Made by a program: the position numbers and the translations under genes. A stretch of DNA of 64,000 bases from Marinibacterium anthonyi. Lineage in GTDB: Bacteria; Pseudomonadota; Alphaproteobacteria; Rhodobacterales; Rhodobacteraceae. The notes beneath the pieces were generated by a model that was given only the letters and a program-made list of their open reading frames with translations, was not told the DNA's origin and did not search any database. Shown here in pieces: positions 53,838 to 62,408 of this stretch (the stretch's first letter is position 1; each line of letters opens with the position of its first letter). The stretch covers positions 62,001-126,000 of the forward strand of contig CP031587.1 in the NCBI GenBank assembly GCA_003217735.2. Reading direction: 5' to 3'.

Positions 53838-55152
53838 AGCCATTGGTCTGATCATGGCCGGGCTTCTTCTGCTCGGTCTCTTCATGGGCCATCCGCTGGC
53901 CTTTGTCCTGGGCGGCACCGCCGTTCTGGGCGCCCTGATCGCGGGCAAGCCGATGGTGCTTGGCATCGTGATCAACCGGATCTTCGGCGAGGTGCTGGAC
54001 AATTACGTCCTGATCGCCATTCCGCTGTTCGTGCTGATGGCCAGGTTCCTGTCGGATTCAGGCGTCACCGACCGGATGTTCGAAACCCTGCGCCTGATGC
54101 TGGCGCGGGTCAAAGGCGGCCTGGGCCTGGCCGTGGTGTTCATTTCGATCCTGCTGGCGGCCACCACCGGCATCATCGGCGCCTCGATCACCGTGATGGG
54201 TGTGATGGCGCTGAAGCCGATGCTGCAATACGGGTATTCCAAGCAGCTCACCACCGGCGTCATCGCCGCTTCGGGTTGCCTGGGCATCCTGATCCCGCCG
54301 TCGATCATGCTGATCCTGATGTCGTCGAACTCGGGCATCTCGGTGGGTGAACTGTTCGCCGGATCCATGGTGCCGGGTATCATCCTGGGCCTGCTTTACG
54401 CCGGTTACGTCTATCTGATCGCGCTGGTCCGCCCCGATCTTGCCCCGTCCGTCACCACGGACGAACACGTGTCGAAAGGCCAGCTGGCCCGGATGCTGAT
54501 CCTCGAGGCGCTGCCGCCGCTGGTGCTGATCTTCGGCATCCTGGGGTCCATGCTGGCCGGGATCGCCACCGCGACCGAAGCCTCGGCCATCGGTGCGGGC
54601 TTGGCGCTGCTGATCGTGATCTTCCGGGGCAAGTTCGAGATCCCGACGTTCATCTCGGCCCTGTACGAGACGGCGCGCACCTCGGCGATGATCCTGTTCA
54701 TCGTGGTCGGCGCCACCGCCTTCACAGGGGTGTTCAACATCACCGGCGGTCTGCGGGCGGCGCAGGAACTGATGCGGTCGCTGGACATGGAACCCTGGAT
54801 GCTGATGACGGTGATGATGTTCATCGTCTTCCTGCTGGGCATGTTCCTGGACTGGACCGGCATCGTGCTGCTGTCCTTCCCGATCTTCCTGCCGATCGTC
54901 ACCGAGATGGGGATCAGCCCGCTGTGGTTCGTCGTCCTGACCGCCGTCGTGCTGCAGACATCGTTCCTGACCCCACCCTTCGGATACGCGCTGTTCTACC
55001 TGCGCGCGCTATCCCCGAAGGAGGTCAAGACATCGGACATCATCATGGGCGTCCTGCCCTTCATCGGCCTGATCGTGATGATGGCCATCGCAATCTCGGT
55101 CTTCCCGCAGATCGTCACCTGGCTGCCGGAAACCCTGTACGGGCCCAAGTAA
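53827..55152 (+). CDS. dctM: TRAP transporter large permease
   Basis: A 441-residue DctM with about 12 helices: MGHPLAFVLGGTAVLGALIAGKP at the start, AVVFISILLAATTGIIGASITVMGVMALKPMLQYGYSKQL (about 100-140), CLGILIPPSIMLILMSSNSGISVGELFAGSMVPG and the late MFLDWTGIVLLSFPIFLPIVTEMG. The C-terminal YLRALSPKEVKTSDIIMGVLPFIGL is typical of 2-oxo acid (TakM-like) TRAP permeases. The receptor gene follows after 34 nt. Confidence 0.94.
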   Translation: MSGEAIGLIMAGLLLLGLFMGHPLAFVLGGTAVLGALIAGKPMVLGIVINRIFGEVLDNYVLIAIPLFVLMARFLSDSGVTDRMFETLRLMLARVKGGLGLAVVFISILLAATTGIIGASITVMGVMALKPMLQYGYSKQLTTGVIAASGCLGILIPPSIMLILMSSNSGISVGELFAGSMVPGIILGLLYAGYVYLIALVRPDLAPSVTTDEHVSKGQLARMLILEALPPLVLIFGILGSMLAGIATATEASAIGAGLALLIVIFRGKFEIPTFISALYETARTSAMILFIVVGATAFTGVFNITGGLRAAQELMRSLDMEPWMLMTVMMFIVFLLGMFLDWTGIVLLSFPIFLPIVTEMGISPLWFVVLTAVVLQTSFLTPPFGYALFYLRALSPKEVKTSDIIMGVLPFIGLIVMMAIAISVFPQIVTWLPETLYGPK

Positions 55153-55186
55153 GTTTACCGTGAGTTTACGAGGAGAGGAGAACTCC

Positions 55187-56278
55187 ATGACCATCCTGAA
55201 GAAAATGACCGCCACGGCCCTGGCCGCCGGCATCCTGACCGCCGGGGCGGCGTCGGCCCAGACCACCTGGCAGATGACCACCACCTGGCCCGCGTCGCTT
55301 GAGCTGATCGAGATGGACAAGAAGTTCGTCGAGAACGCCACGAAACTGGCGGGCGACGATCTGACCATCGAATTCTTCGAAGGCGGCAGCCTGGTTCCGG
55401 CCGGCGAAGTCTTTGGCGCCGTGGAAAGCGGCATCGTGCAGGCCGGCGGCGACTGGCCGGGCTACTGGGCGGGCCGCGACCCGGCGTTCTCGCCGCTGGC
55501 GACCACCGCCAGCCTGTTCAACGCCGTCGACTACGTGAACTGGATCAACCAGTGGGGCGGGCGCGAGATCTATAACGAGGTCTACGGCAAGTTCGGCATG
55601 GTCTACCTGCCCTATGCCGTCACCAACAACGAATCCGGCTTCCACACCAAGGAACCGATCCGCACCATCGACGACCTGCAGGGCAAGCGCCTGCGCGTGT
55701 CGGGCCTGGAACAGGGCCGCCTGCTGAACCAGCTGGGCGGCAGCCAGGTGTCGATGGCCGGTGGCGAGATCTACCAGTCGCTGGAACGCGGCGTGATCGA
55801 CGGTGCCGAATTCTCGACCCCGAACGTCGACTGGTCGGGCGGCTTCCAGCAGGTCACCGATTACTGGGCGACCCCGGGCTGGCACCAGTCCGCGTCGGTC
55901 TTCGGCGTGATGATCAACAAGCAGGCCTGGGACGCGCTGACCCCCGAGGTCCAGACCAAGCTTGAACTGGCGGCACAGGCCACCATGCTGTGGTCGCTGG
56001 CCTTCACCGAACGCCGCGCCACCGACGCCTACAAGAAGTTCGACGAGGTGAACGAGATCACCCGCATGGACGACGACGCGCTGGCCAAGATCCAGGAAAT
56101 GGCGAATTCGGTCATCGAGGACGTCGCCTGCGAGAACCCGACGTCGGCCAAGGTCTACCTGAGCCAGCTCGAATACCTCAACGACTACGCTCCCTGGCGG
56201 TCGGCATCGGCTCCGTTCAACCTGGGCCGCAACCCGGATGGCCCGGACCTGGAAAAGATCCGCGGCTGCGCCGAATAA
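55187..56278 (+). CDS. dctP: TRAP transporter solute receptor, TakP-like
   Basis: A 363-residue periplasmic receptor with a signal peptide (MTILKKMTATALAAGILTAGAASA). ATG 55187 follows AGGAGAGGAG; an upstream frame start is less good. The mature protein opens QTTWQMTTTWPASLELIEMDKKFVENATKL, and QGKRLRVSGLEQGRLLNQLGGSQVSMAGGEIYQSLERGVIDGAEFSTPNVDWSGGF is the TakP-type ligand region, where an Arg and a Gln/Asn contact the 2-oxo acid via a cation. 2-oxo monocarboxylates such as pyruvate or lactate-like compounds are the likely ligand. It is followed by a strong terminator. Confidence 0.9.
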   Translation: MTILKKMTATALAAGILTAGAASAQTTWQMTTTWPASLELIEMDKKFVENATKLAGDDLTIEFFEGGSLVPAGEVFGAVESGIVQAGGDWPGYWAGRDPAFSPLATTASLFNAVDYVNWINQWGGREIYNEVYGKFGMVYLPYAVTNNESGFHTKEPIRTIDDLQGKRLRVSGLEQGRLLNQLGGSQVSMAGGEIYQSLERGVIDGAEFSTPNVDWSGGFQQVTDYWATPGWHQSASVFGVMINKQAWDALTPEVQTKLELAAQATMLWSLAFTERRATDAYKKFDEVNEITRMDDDALAKIQEMANSVIEDVACENPTSAKVYLSQLEYLNDYAPWRSASAPFNLGRNPDGPDLEKIRGCAE

Positions 56279-56300
56279 GGCACGCGCCCCGCAAAACAGG

Positions 56301-56330
56301 AAAAGCCGGCCCGCCCTGGGCCGGCTTTTT
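56301..56330. terminator. Bidirectional rho-independent terminator after TakP-like receptor
   Basis: AAAAGCCGGCCC-GCCCT-GGGCCGGCTTTTT: an 8-bp GC stem extended by A/T pairs, with T5 on the plus side and T4 on the minus side. It serves the convergent dctP and cysteine hydrolase genes. Confidence 0.93.
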
Positions 56331-56345
56331 CGTTTGGGCAAAGGT

Positions 56346-57062
56346 TTATTCGGCCGCCGTCGCCACCGCGTCGGCGGCTTCGGCGGCTTCGGCCAGGGCG
56401 ACGACCTCGGCCGAGGTCTTGAGATCGGCGAAGATGGCGCCCATCGACAGCAGCGTGGCGTTGTGTTCCTCGTCCGTCAGGGTGGCGTTGCCGTCGGTGA
56501 CGAAGATGATGTTGTAGCCCATCTGCATCGCGTCCCGCGCCGTGCTTTCGCAGCAGCAATTGGTCAGCGTGCCGGTGATGATCATCGTGTCGATCCCGCG
56601 CGCCTTCAGGGTATCGTCCATCTCGCAGGTGCCGGGAATCATGCCGGAAAACCGGGTCTTGTCAAAGATCAGGTCTTCGTCCGTCACGTCCAGCTCGGGA
56701 TACAGCGCGTGCATCTCGGACCCCGCCCTGAAGGTTTCAACCTGCATGGCGCTGCGGTCGGGAGACATGTAGTTCTTGAAGAACACGTCCCATTTCTGCG
56801 GCTCGTCGGGATCGGACGTATAGCGCAGGAAGGCATTGACCCCGCCCGCCTTGCGCACCGCCGCCGAAATGGCGTTGACGTTGGCGATGATCTCGCGCGC
56901 GACGGGCACCTCGATCGGGGCGCCGGGGGCGACAAAACCGTTCTGGAGATCGACGATCACATGGGCCGTCTTCGACATGTCCAGGCTGTCGAACAGCGTG
57001 GCGCGGCCGTGGGACAGACAAGCGCGATCCAGGATGTACTGGGGGACGTTGACCTTGTGCAT
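56346..57062 (-). CDS. Isochorismatase-family cysteine hydrolase (RutB-like)
   Basis: A 238-residue hydrolase with the Asp-Lys-Cys triad: Asp in HVIVDLQNGFVAPG, Lys in LIFDKTRFSG, and Cys in ITGTLTNCCCESTARDAM, whose GTLTN-CCEST pattern resembles ureidoacrylate amidohydrolase RutB and related N-carbamoyl amidases. The start at 57062 follows AAGGAGTCCCCC; the frame upstream adds 16 residues overlapping a palindrome. The C-terminus is an Ala/Glu-rich tail. It is convergent with the TakP-like TRAP operon and transcribed towards it. The substrate is unknown. Confidence 0.87.
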   Translation of the reverse strand: MHKVNVPQYILDRACLSHGRATLFDSLDMSKTAHVIVDLQNGFVAPGAPIEVPVAREIIANVNAISAAVRKAGGVNAFLRYTSDPDEPQKWDVFFKNYMSPDRSAMQVETFRAGSEMHALYPELDVTDEDLIFDKTRFSGMIPGTCEMDDTLKARGIDTMIITGTLTNCCCESTARDAMQMGYNIIFVTDGNATLTDEEHNATLLSMGAIFADLKTSAEVVALAEAAEAADAVATAAE

Positions 57063-57098
57063 GGGGGACTCCTTGCGAAACCGGGGAAACACCATGAA

Positions 57099-57111
57099 TT
57101 TGATATTCAAA
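57099..57111. promoter_or_regulatory. TTTGA-TAT-TCAAA palindrome upstream of RutB-like gene
   Basis: Perfect 5-bp arms, 3-nt spacer, within an AT-rich island (57094-57130). A second ATTTGAAT-like half lies at about 57120-57128. It lies 37 nt upstream of the chosen start, so it could overlap the promoter. Confidence 0.45.
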
Positions 57112-57202
57112 TAGTATCGAATTCAAATAAAATCGCCCGGTGATTCCGCGCCGCGGTGGGGATGCCGCAATGTCGGGCGGTTGCCCGTCGCTTCATCGGG
57201 CC

Positions 57203-57958
57203 CTATTCGCCATCACCGCGATACAGCTGCACCACGTGGATCCGGGCGTCTTCCAGGTGTTCGCGCAGTTCCACCTTCAGCCGTTCGGCATCCCGCGCGC
57301 GCAACGCGTCGATCAGCGGATCATGAGACCGCGCGATTTCGCGCGGATCGTCATAGACCCGCCCCAGCAGGGCGATCCCGGCCCGCAACTGCAGCGCGAT
57401 CTGGTCGAACATCCGAACGATCCGCATATTGCCGCCCATCACGCACAGCATCCGGTGAAAGGCATAATCCTGCTCCACCTGCTCCTTCAGCTGCCCGCTG
57501 TGGCCCAGTGTCTTCATCAGCTCGACCTGGCGGGCCAGCCTGTCGAAATCGGCATCGGTCATGCGCGCGACGGCGGCACCTGCGGCGTGCAGTTCCAGGC
57601 ATTCGCGCAGGTCATAGATGTCGTCCAGCTCGTCCGCGTCATAGGCGTGCACAAAGAAGCCCCGGCGCGGATGGGTCACGATCAGACCCTGGCTTTCCAG
57701 CAGGCGCAGCGCCTCGCGCACCGGCGCCCGCGACGTGCCCAGTTCGCGCGCCAGCCGTGCCTCGCCCACCTTTTCGCCCGGCCGCAACCGTCCGTCACCG
57801 ATCGCCTTCAGCACCTGGTCGGCAATGCGGCTGGCCAGGTCGGTCGACTCCAGCTCTGAAAACAGCGGGGCAGACCCTTCGTCATCCATCATCTGCGCGG
57901 GATCCTCCGCTGGGGCCGCCCGATCCTGCGGCAGCGGGATCCGGGCGGGTCGCTTCAT
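57203..57958 (-). CDS. GntR/FCD regulator of the aldolase-ABC operon
   Basis: A 251-residue regulator. After an unconserved roughly 35-residue N-terminal tail comes the winged helix at about 36-102 (LASRIADQVLKAIGDGRLRPGEKVGEARLARELGTSRAPVREALRLLESQGLI) and an FCD domain with DYAFHRMLC and RSHDPLIDAL metal-ligand patterns. It is divergent from the class II aldolase operon; a TTGTCGACAG site lies between them. A small-acid effector is expected but not identifiable. Confidence 0.88.
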   Translation of the reverse strand: MKRPARIPLPQDRAAPAEDPAQMMDDEGSAPLFSELESTDLASRIADQVLKAIGDGRLRPGEKVGEARLARELGTSRAPVREALRLLESQGLIVTHPRRGFFVHAYDADELDDIYDLRECLELHAAGAAVARMTDADFDRLARQVELMKTLGHSGQLKEQVEQDYAFHRMLCVMGGNMRIVRMFDQIALQLRAGIALLGRVYDDPREIARSHDPLIDALRARDAERLKVELREHLEDARIHVVQLYRGDGE

Positions 57959-58012
57959 TTTTCATCATCAGCGTGTCACAGGTGAAATTCTGCGGAAAGT
58001 CTGCAAGCAAGA

Positions 58013-58022
58013 TTGTCGACAG
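58013..58022. promoter_or_regulatory. TTGTCGACAG near-palindrome, candidate GntR/FCD operator
   Basis: TTGTC-GACAG, core TGTCGACA perfect over 8 bp, of the TNGTNNACNA form. It lies 77 nt before the aldolase gene and 55 nt before the divergent GntR gene. Confidence 0.45.
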
Positions 58023-58098
58023 TTTTCGGATTCTCAGGCATCACTTGCCTTAACAAGCAGCGATCCGGGGCGCCCCGGCCCCGCGAACGGAGAATTCA

Positions 58099-58869
58099 AT
58101 GACCATGCAAGAGCCCATCCGCACCAGCCTTCCGCCCGAGCGGATCGAACTGGCGGCCGCCTACCGGCTGATCGCGGAATTCGGGATGGACGACAGTATC
58201 TTCACCCATATTTCCGCCAAGGCCCCTGCCAGCGAAGGCGATCACGCCTTTCTCATCAATCCCTACGGGCTGCGGTTCGACGAGGTGACGGCGGGCAACC
58301 TGGTGACGATCAACCTGGACGGCGAGATCCTGAAGGACAGCTTCGGCGCCGGCATCAACAAGGCGGGCTTCACGATCCATTCGGCGGTCCATGCCGCGCG
58401 GCCCGACGTGGCCTGCGTGCTGCACACCCATACGGTCGCCGGTGTCGCCGTGGCGTCGATGAAGGAAGGTCTGCTGCCGCTGAACCAGTGGTCGGCGCCG
58501 TTCTTCAACCGACTGGCGTTTCACGATTACGAAGGCATCGCGCTGAACCATGCCGAACGCGACCGGATCGTGGCGGACCTGGGCACCAGGAACGCGATGA
58601 TCCTGCGCAACCACGGTCTGCTGACCTGTGGGCGCACCGTGGGCGAGGCGTTCCGCACGATGATGGACCTGGAACGCGCCTGCCGCGCGCAGGTGGCGAT
58701 CATGGGATCGGGCGGCACCCCGAACGTGCTGGGCGACGATCTGGCCGAACACGTGGCGCAGCAGGAAGAAGGCTGGGCGGAACAGCATGACGCCAAGGGC
58801 AAGCCCGACGCCGAATGGGCCGCCTACCTGCGGCTGTGCAAGGCCCGTCATCCGGACTTCGATCAATGA
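58099..58869 (+). CDS. Class II aldolase/adducin-family protein
   Basis: A 256-residue zinc-dependent class II aldolase family member. The zinc histidines are in CVLHTHTVAGVAV (HxH near 112) and LRNHGLLTCGRTVGEAF (near 172); FTHISAKAP near the N-terminus and HAERDRIVADLGTRNAMI are also typical. Such proteins include fuculose- and ribulose-phosphate aldolases and many uncharacterised members. ATG 58099 follows GGAGAATTCA. It overlaps the next gene by 4 nt (ATGA), which suggests the two act on one pathway. Confidence 0.85.
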   Translation: MTMQEPIRTSLPPERIELAAAYRLIAEFGMDDSIFTHISAKAPASEGDHAFLINPYGLRFDEVTAGNLVTINLDGEILKDSFGAGINKAGFTIHSAVHAARPDVACVLHTHTVAGVAVASMKEGLLPLNQWSAPFFNRLAFHDYEGIALNHAERDRIVADLGTRNAMILRNHGLLTCGRTVGEAFRTMMDLERACRAQVAIMGSGGTPNVLGDDLAEHVAQQEEGWAEQHDAKGKPDAEWAAYLRLCKARHPDFDQ

Positions 58870-59822
58870 AGGATACCGAGGCCAGCTGGCCGCTGACCGT
58901 CGTGACCCTGTCGGAACCCTTTGACCTGGTGGCCAACCTGTCCGAGGCGCAGGACCCGCGCATCCGGCTGGTCCGCCCCGAAGAGGTCGAGGATCCGGGC
59001 GCCGTGACCTGCGCGCTGGCCTGGCGCCCGGCAGCGGATGCATTCGACCCGTATCCAAATCTCAAGATGGTGTCGTCGATTGCCGCCGGGGTGGATAGTA
59101 TCATTTCCTGCCCCTCTTTGCCAGCCGGCGTGACGGTCACCCGCGTCAGGGACGATGAACAGGCGCGCATGATGGCCGGCTTCGCCGCCTGGCACGTCGC
59201 CTATCATCACCGGCGCATGGGCGATTACCTGGCCAACCAGAAGACCCGTTCCTGGGACCGCGTCTATCGTCCGCGCATGGCCTCGACCGTGCCGGTGGGC
59301 ATCCTGGGGTTCGGGCTGATGGGCCAGCAGACCGCGCGCGTGCTGACCGCCATGGGCTACCGGGTTCTGGCCGCCAGCCGGTCCGGCGGAACCGGGATGG
59401 ACGGGGTCGAAATCTTTTCCGGCCCCGAGGCCATCACCGACGTCGCCGCACGGTCGGAAATCCTGGTGAACCTGCTGCCGCTCACGGAGCAGACGCAGGA
59501 TGTGCTGAACGCCGGCCTGTTCGCCCGCATGCCCGAAGGCGCCGTTCTGGTCCAGCTGGGCCGGGGCGAACACCTGGTCGAATCCGACCTGCTTGCCGCT
59601 CTCGACAGCGGCCACCTGGCCGCCGCCTCGCTGGACGTCTTCCGGCAGGAACCGCTGCCCGCGGACAGCCCGTTCTGGGATCACCCGAAAATCGTGCTGA
59701 CGCCGCACAAGGCCTCGGACACCACGCGGGACGAGATCCTGCGCCAGCTCGCCGACAATTACGCCGCCCTGATCCAGGGCCGCATTCCCGCCGGAGCGGT
59801 CGACCGTTCCGCCGGGTACTGA
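58866..59822 (+). CDS. GhrA-like D-2-hydroxyacid dehydrogenase
   Basis: A 318-residue NAD(P)-dependent 2-hydroxyacid dehydrogenase, closest in pattern to glyoxylate/hydroxypyruvate reductase A. Cofactor loop VGILGFGLMGQQTARVL (about 142-158); catalytic Arg in VQLGRGEHLVESDLLAALDSG, Glu in DVFRQEPLP and His in LTPHKASDTT, where Lys replaces the more common Val/Ile after His. It overlaps the aldolase gene (ATGA). It would reduce the 2-oxo acid (glyoxylate, hydroxypyruvate or similar) linked to the aldolase. Distinct from the HprA of the serine array. Confidence 0.86.
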   Translation: MKDTEASWPLTVVTLSEPFDLVANLSEAQDPRIRLVRPEEVEDPGAVTCALAWRPAADAFDPYPNLKMVSSIAAGVDSIISCPSLPAGVTVTRVRDDEQARMMAGFAAWHVAYHHRRMGDYLANQKTRSWDRVYRPRMASTVPVGILGFGLMGQQTARVLTAMGYRVLAASRSGGTGMDGVEIFSGPEAITDVAARSEILVNLLPLTEQTQDVLNAGLFARMPEGAVLVQLGRGEHLVESDLLAALDSGHLAAASLDVFRQEPLPADSPFWDHPKIVLTPHKASDTTRDEILRQLADNYAALIQGRIPAGAVDRSAGY

Positions 59823-59847
59823 ATTTGACACACCGAAAGGCACGACC

Positions 59848-61470
59848 ATGACCGCCCCCACCCGTATCCTCACCAATGGCAAGATCTGGTGCGGCCTCGC
59901 CGAAGGCTTTGCCGAGGCTCTGGCCATCGCCGGCGACAAGGTGCTTGCCGCCGGCACCGCCGAGGAAATCGGCGCCATGGCCGGCCCCGACACCGAGATC
60001 ACCGACCTGGGCGGCAAGCTGGCCACGCCCGGCCTGAACGACGCCCACCTGCACCTGCATTTCTACGGCCAGAACATGCGCCAGCTGGACCTGCGCCCGC
60101 ATGCCGGGGTGACCACGGTCGAAAAGATCATCGCCATGGTGAAGGAAGCGGCGGAAAACACGCCTCCGGGCACGTGGATCCTGGGCCGGGGTTATGACCA
60201 CGACAAGATCGAAGGCTTTCGCCACCCCCACAAGAAAGAGATCGACGCCGTCGCGCCCGACCACCCGGTGATGCTGACGCGCGCCTGCGGGCATACCTGC
60301 GTGGTGAACACCAAGGCGCTGGAACTGGCGGGCATCGGCCACAACGCCCCCGACCCGGCCGGCGGCAAGATCGGCCGCGATCCGGGCGAACTGAACGGTC
60401 TGCTGTGGGAAAACGCCCGCTTCCCCGTCCAGCAGGCACAGCCCGAACCCTCGGCCGAAGACTGGGCCGATGCGATCGACGCGGCATCCACCCACCTGCT
60501 GAGCCTTGGCATCACCTCGGTCATGGATCCGGGCATCGGCCTGGCCAATGGCCTGCCCGAACTGCGCGCCTACCAGTTGGCGCACAAGGACGGACGGCTC
60601 AAGGTGCGCGTGGCCGGGACGCTGATGGGCGATCTGGACAAGAACATCCTGGATACCGCTTATGCCGAGGGGCTGGTGACGGGTGTCGGCGACGACATGT
60701 TCCGCATCGGGCCGGTAAAGATCTTCACCGACGGGTCGGCCGGTGCCGGCACCGCCTGGATGACCCAGCCCTATTGGAACGACGAAACCAACTACGGCGT
60801 GCCCTGCCTGACCCCCGAGCAATGCGAAGATCTGGTCATGAAGGCGCACAAGATGGGCTACCAGATGGCGCCGCACGCCATCGGCGACGCGGCCATCGGC
60901 ATGATGCTGGACGCCTACGAAAAGGCCTATGCCGAGATGCCCGATCCCGACCGCCGTCACCGGATCGAACATTGCGGCTGGCACACGCCCGAACAGCTGG
61001 AACGCATGAAGGCGATGAATGTGATCCCCGCCGGCCAGCCCTCGTTCCTGTACTTCTTCGGCGACGGGTATTTCATGTGCCTTGGCCCCGACCGGCCGCA
61101 CCATTGCTACCCGTTCAAGACCTGGCTGGAGGAAGGCTTGCACCCGTCGGCGTCGACCGATTGCCCGGTGACCGACCCCGATCCGTTCCCCTGCCTTTAC
61201 GCGCTGATCGCGCGCAAGTCCGACACCGGCAAGGTTCTGGGCGACGGGCAGCAGGTGTCGGTGGCGCAGGCGCTGCACATGTACACCTACGAACCCGCCT
61301 ACGGCGTGCATGACGAAGACCGCAAGGGCCGCCTGATCCCCGGACAACTGGCCGATGTGGCGGTTTTCGACACCGACTTCTTCGAAATGGACAAGCCGGA
61401 ACAGATCCTCGACGCGCAATGCGTGCTGACGATCCGTGGCGGCGAAACCGTGTTCGAGCGGGCGGCCTGA
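59848..61470 (+). CDS. YtcJ-like amidohydrolase (family 3)
   Basis: A 540-residue metal-dependent hydrolase of the amidohydrolase_3 group: the N-terminal metal motif is PGLNDAHLHLHFYGQN (HxH near 68), followed by ILGRGYDHDKIEGFRHPHKKEID, VKIFTDGSAGAGTAWM (about 290), APHAIGDAAIGMML, RIEHCGWHTPEQLERM and STDCPVTDPDPF. Members act on formamides, hydantoins, N-acyl and urethane-like bonds. Its stop overlaps the next ABC permease start (TGATG), tying it to import of the substrate. Acts in the cytoplasm, as no signal peptide is present. The compound is unknown. Confidence 0.88.
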   Translation: MTAPTRILTNGKIWCGLAEGFAEALAIAGDKVLAAGTAEEIGAMAGPDTEITDLGGKLATPGLNDAHLHLHFYGQNMRQLDLRPHAGVTTVEKIIAMVKEAAENTPPGTWILGRGYDHDKIEGFRHPHKKEIDAVAPDHPVMLTRACGHTCVVNTKALELAGIGHNAPDPAGGKIGRDPGELNGLLWENARFPVQQAQPEPSAEDWADAIDAASTHLLSLGITSVMDPGIGLANGLPELRAYQLAHKDGRLKVRVAGTLMGDLDKNILDTAYAEGLVTGVGDDMFRIGPVKIFTDGSAGAGTAWMTQPYWNDETNYGVPCLTPEQCEDLVMKAHKMGYQMAPHAIGDAAIGMMLDAYEKAYAEMPDPDRRHRIEHCGWHTPEQLERMKAMNVIPAGQPSFLYFFGDGYFMCLGPDRPHHCYPFKTWLEEGLHPSASTDCPVTDPDPFPCLYALIARKSDTGKVLGDGQQVSVAQALHMYTYEPAYGVHDEDRKGRLIPGQLADVAVFDTDFFEMDKPEQILDAQCVLTIRGGETVFERAA

Positions 61471-62408
61471 TGGTCAACGCGATCGTGCAAAGGCTGGTGC
61501 TGTCGATCCCGGTGCTCTTCGGGGTGCTGCTTTTCGGGTTCCTGCTGATGCAGATCGTGCCCGGCGACCCGGCCCTTGTGGTCGCCGGTCCGTCGGCCAC
61601 GCCCGAGGTCATCGCCGCCATCCGCGAACAGATGGGCCTGGACAAGCCGGTTCTGGTGCAGTTCTGGGCCTATATCGAACGCATCGCCCATGGCGACCTG
61701 GGCCGGTCGATGATTTCCAACAAGGCGGTCACGCAGGAACTGGCGTCGACCCTGGGGCCGACGCTGGAACTGATGATTGGATCCATGGTCTGGTCGGTGC
61801 CGGTGGGCGTGGCGATGGGAACGCTGGCCGCGGTCCTGCGCGGGTCGCCGGTGGACCGGGCGATCATGGCCCTGTCGGTGGGCGGCGTGTCGCTGCCCAT
61901 CTTCTTCATCTCGCTGGTGCTGATCCAGTGGCTGGGGGTCAACACGCCGATCTTCCCCTTCATCGGCCGCGCCGGTCCCTGGTACACCGCCGAAGGGTTC
62001 ATGAGCCTGTTCCTGCCCGCCCTGTCGCTGGGCCTGATCCTGATCGGCCCCGTCGCCCGGATGACGAGGTCCTCGGTGCTGGAGGTGCTGAAGCTTGACC
62101 ATGTGCGCACCGCCCGGGCCAAGGGCCTGTCGGAAACGCGGGTGATCCTGGCCCACGGTCTGCGCAATGCGCTGATCCCGGTGATCACGCTGATCGGCCT
62201 GCAGGTGGGTTACCTGCTGGGCGGGGCGGTGGTGACGGAAACCATCTTCTCGTGGCCCGGTCTTGGCCGGCTTGCCGTGGGCGCCATCCTGTCGTCGGAT
62301 TTCACCGTGGCGCAGGGCACCATCATGCTGTTCGCGCTGGGGTTCATCACCGTGAACCTGATCGTCGACATCCTTTATTCCCTGCTTGATCCGAGGGTCC
62401 GCAAGTGA
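61470..62408 (+). CDS. ABC transporter permease, DppB/OppB type
   Basis: A 312-residue permease with six helices. The family N-terminus is RLVLSIPVLFGVLLFGFLLMQIVPGDPA; EQMGLDKPVLVQFWAYIERIAHGDLGRSM follows, and the EAA loop is DHVRTARAKGLSETRVILAHGLRNALIPVITLIG (about 214-247). It starts at 61470, sharing one base with the amidohydrolase stop, and ends overlapping dppC. With DppC and the receptor it forms a peptide/nickel-type importer; ATPases must lie beyond the window. Confidence 0.94.
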   Translation: MVNAIVQRLVLSIPVLFGVLLFGFLLMQIVPGDPALVVAGPSATPEVIAAIREQMGLDKPVLVQFWAYIERIAHGDLGRSMISNKAVTQELASTLGPTLELMIGSMVWSVPVGVAMGTLAAVLRGSPVDRAIMALSVGGVSLPIFFISLVLIQWLGVNTPIFPFIGRAGPWYTAEGFMSLFLPALSLGLILIGPVARMTRSSVLEVLKLDHVRTARAKGLSETRVILAHGLRNALIPVITLIGLQVGYLLGGAVVTETIFSWPGLGRLAVGAILSSDFTVAQGTIMLFALGFITVNLIVDILYSLLDPRVRK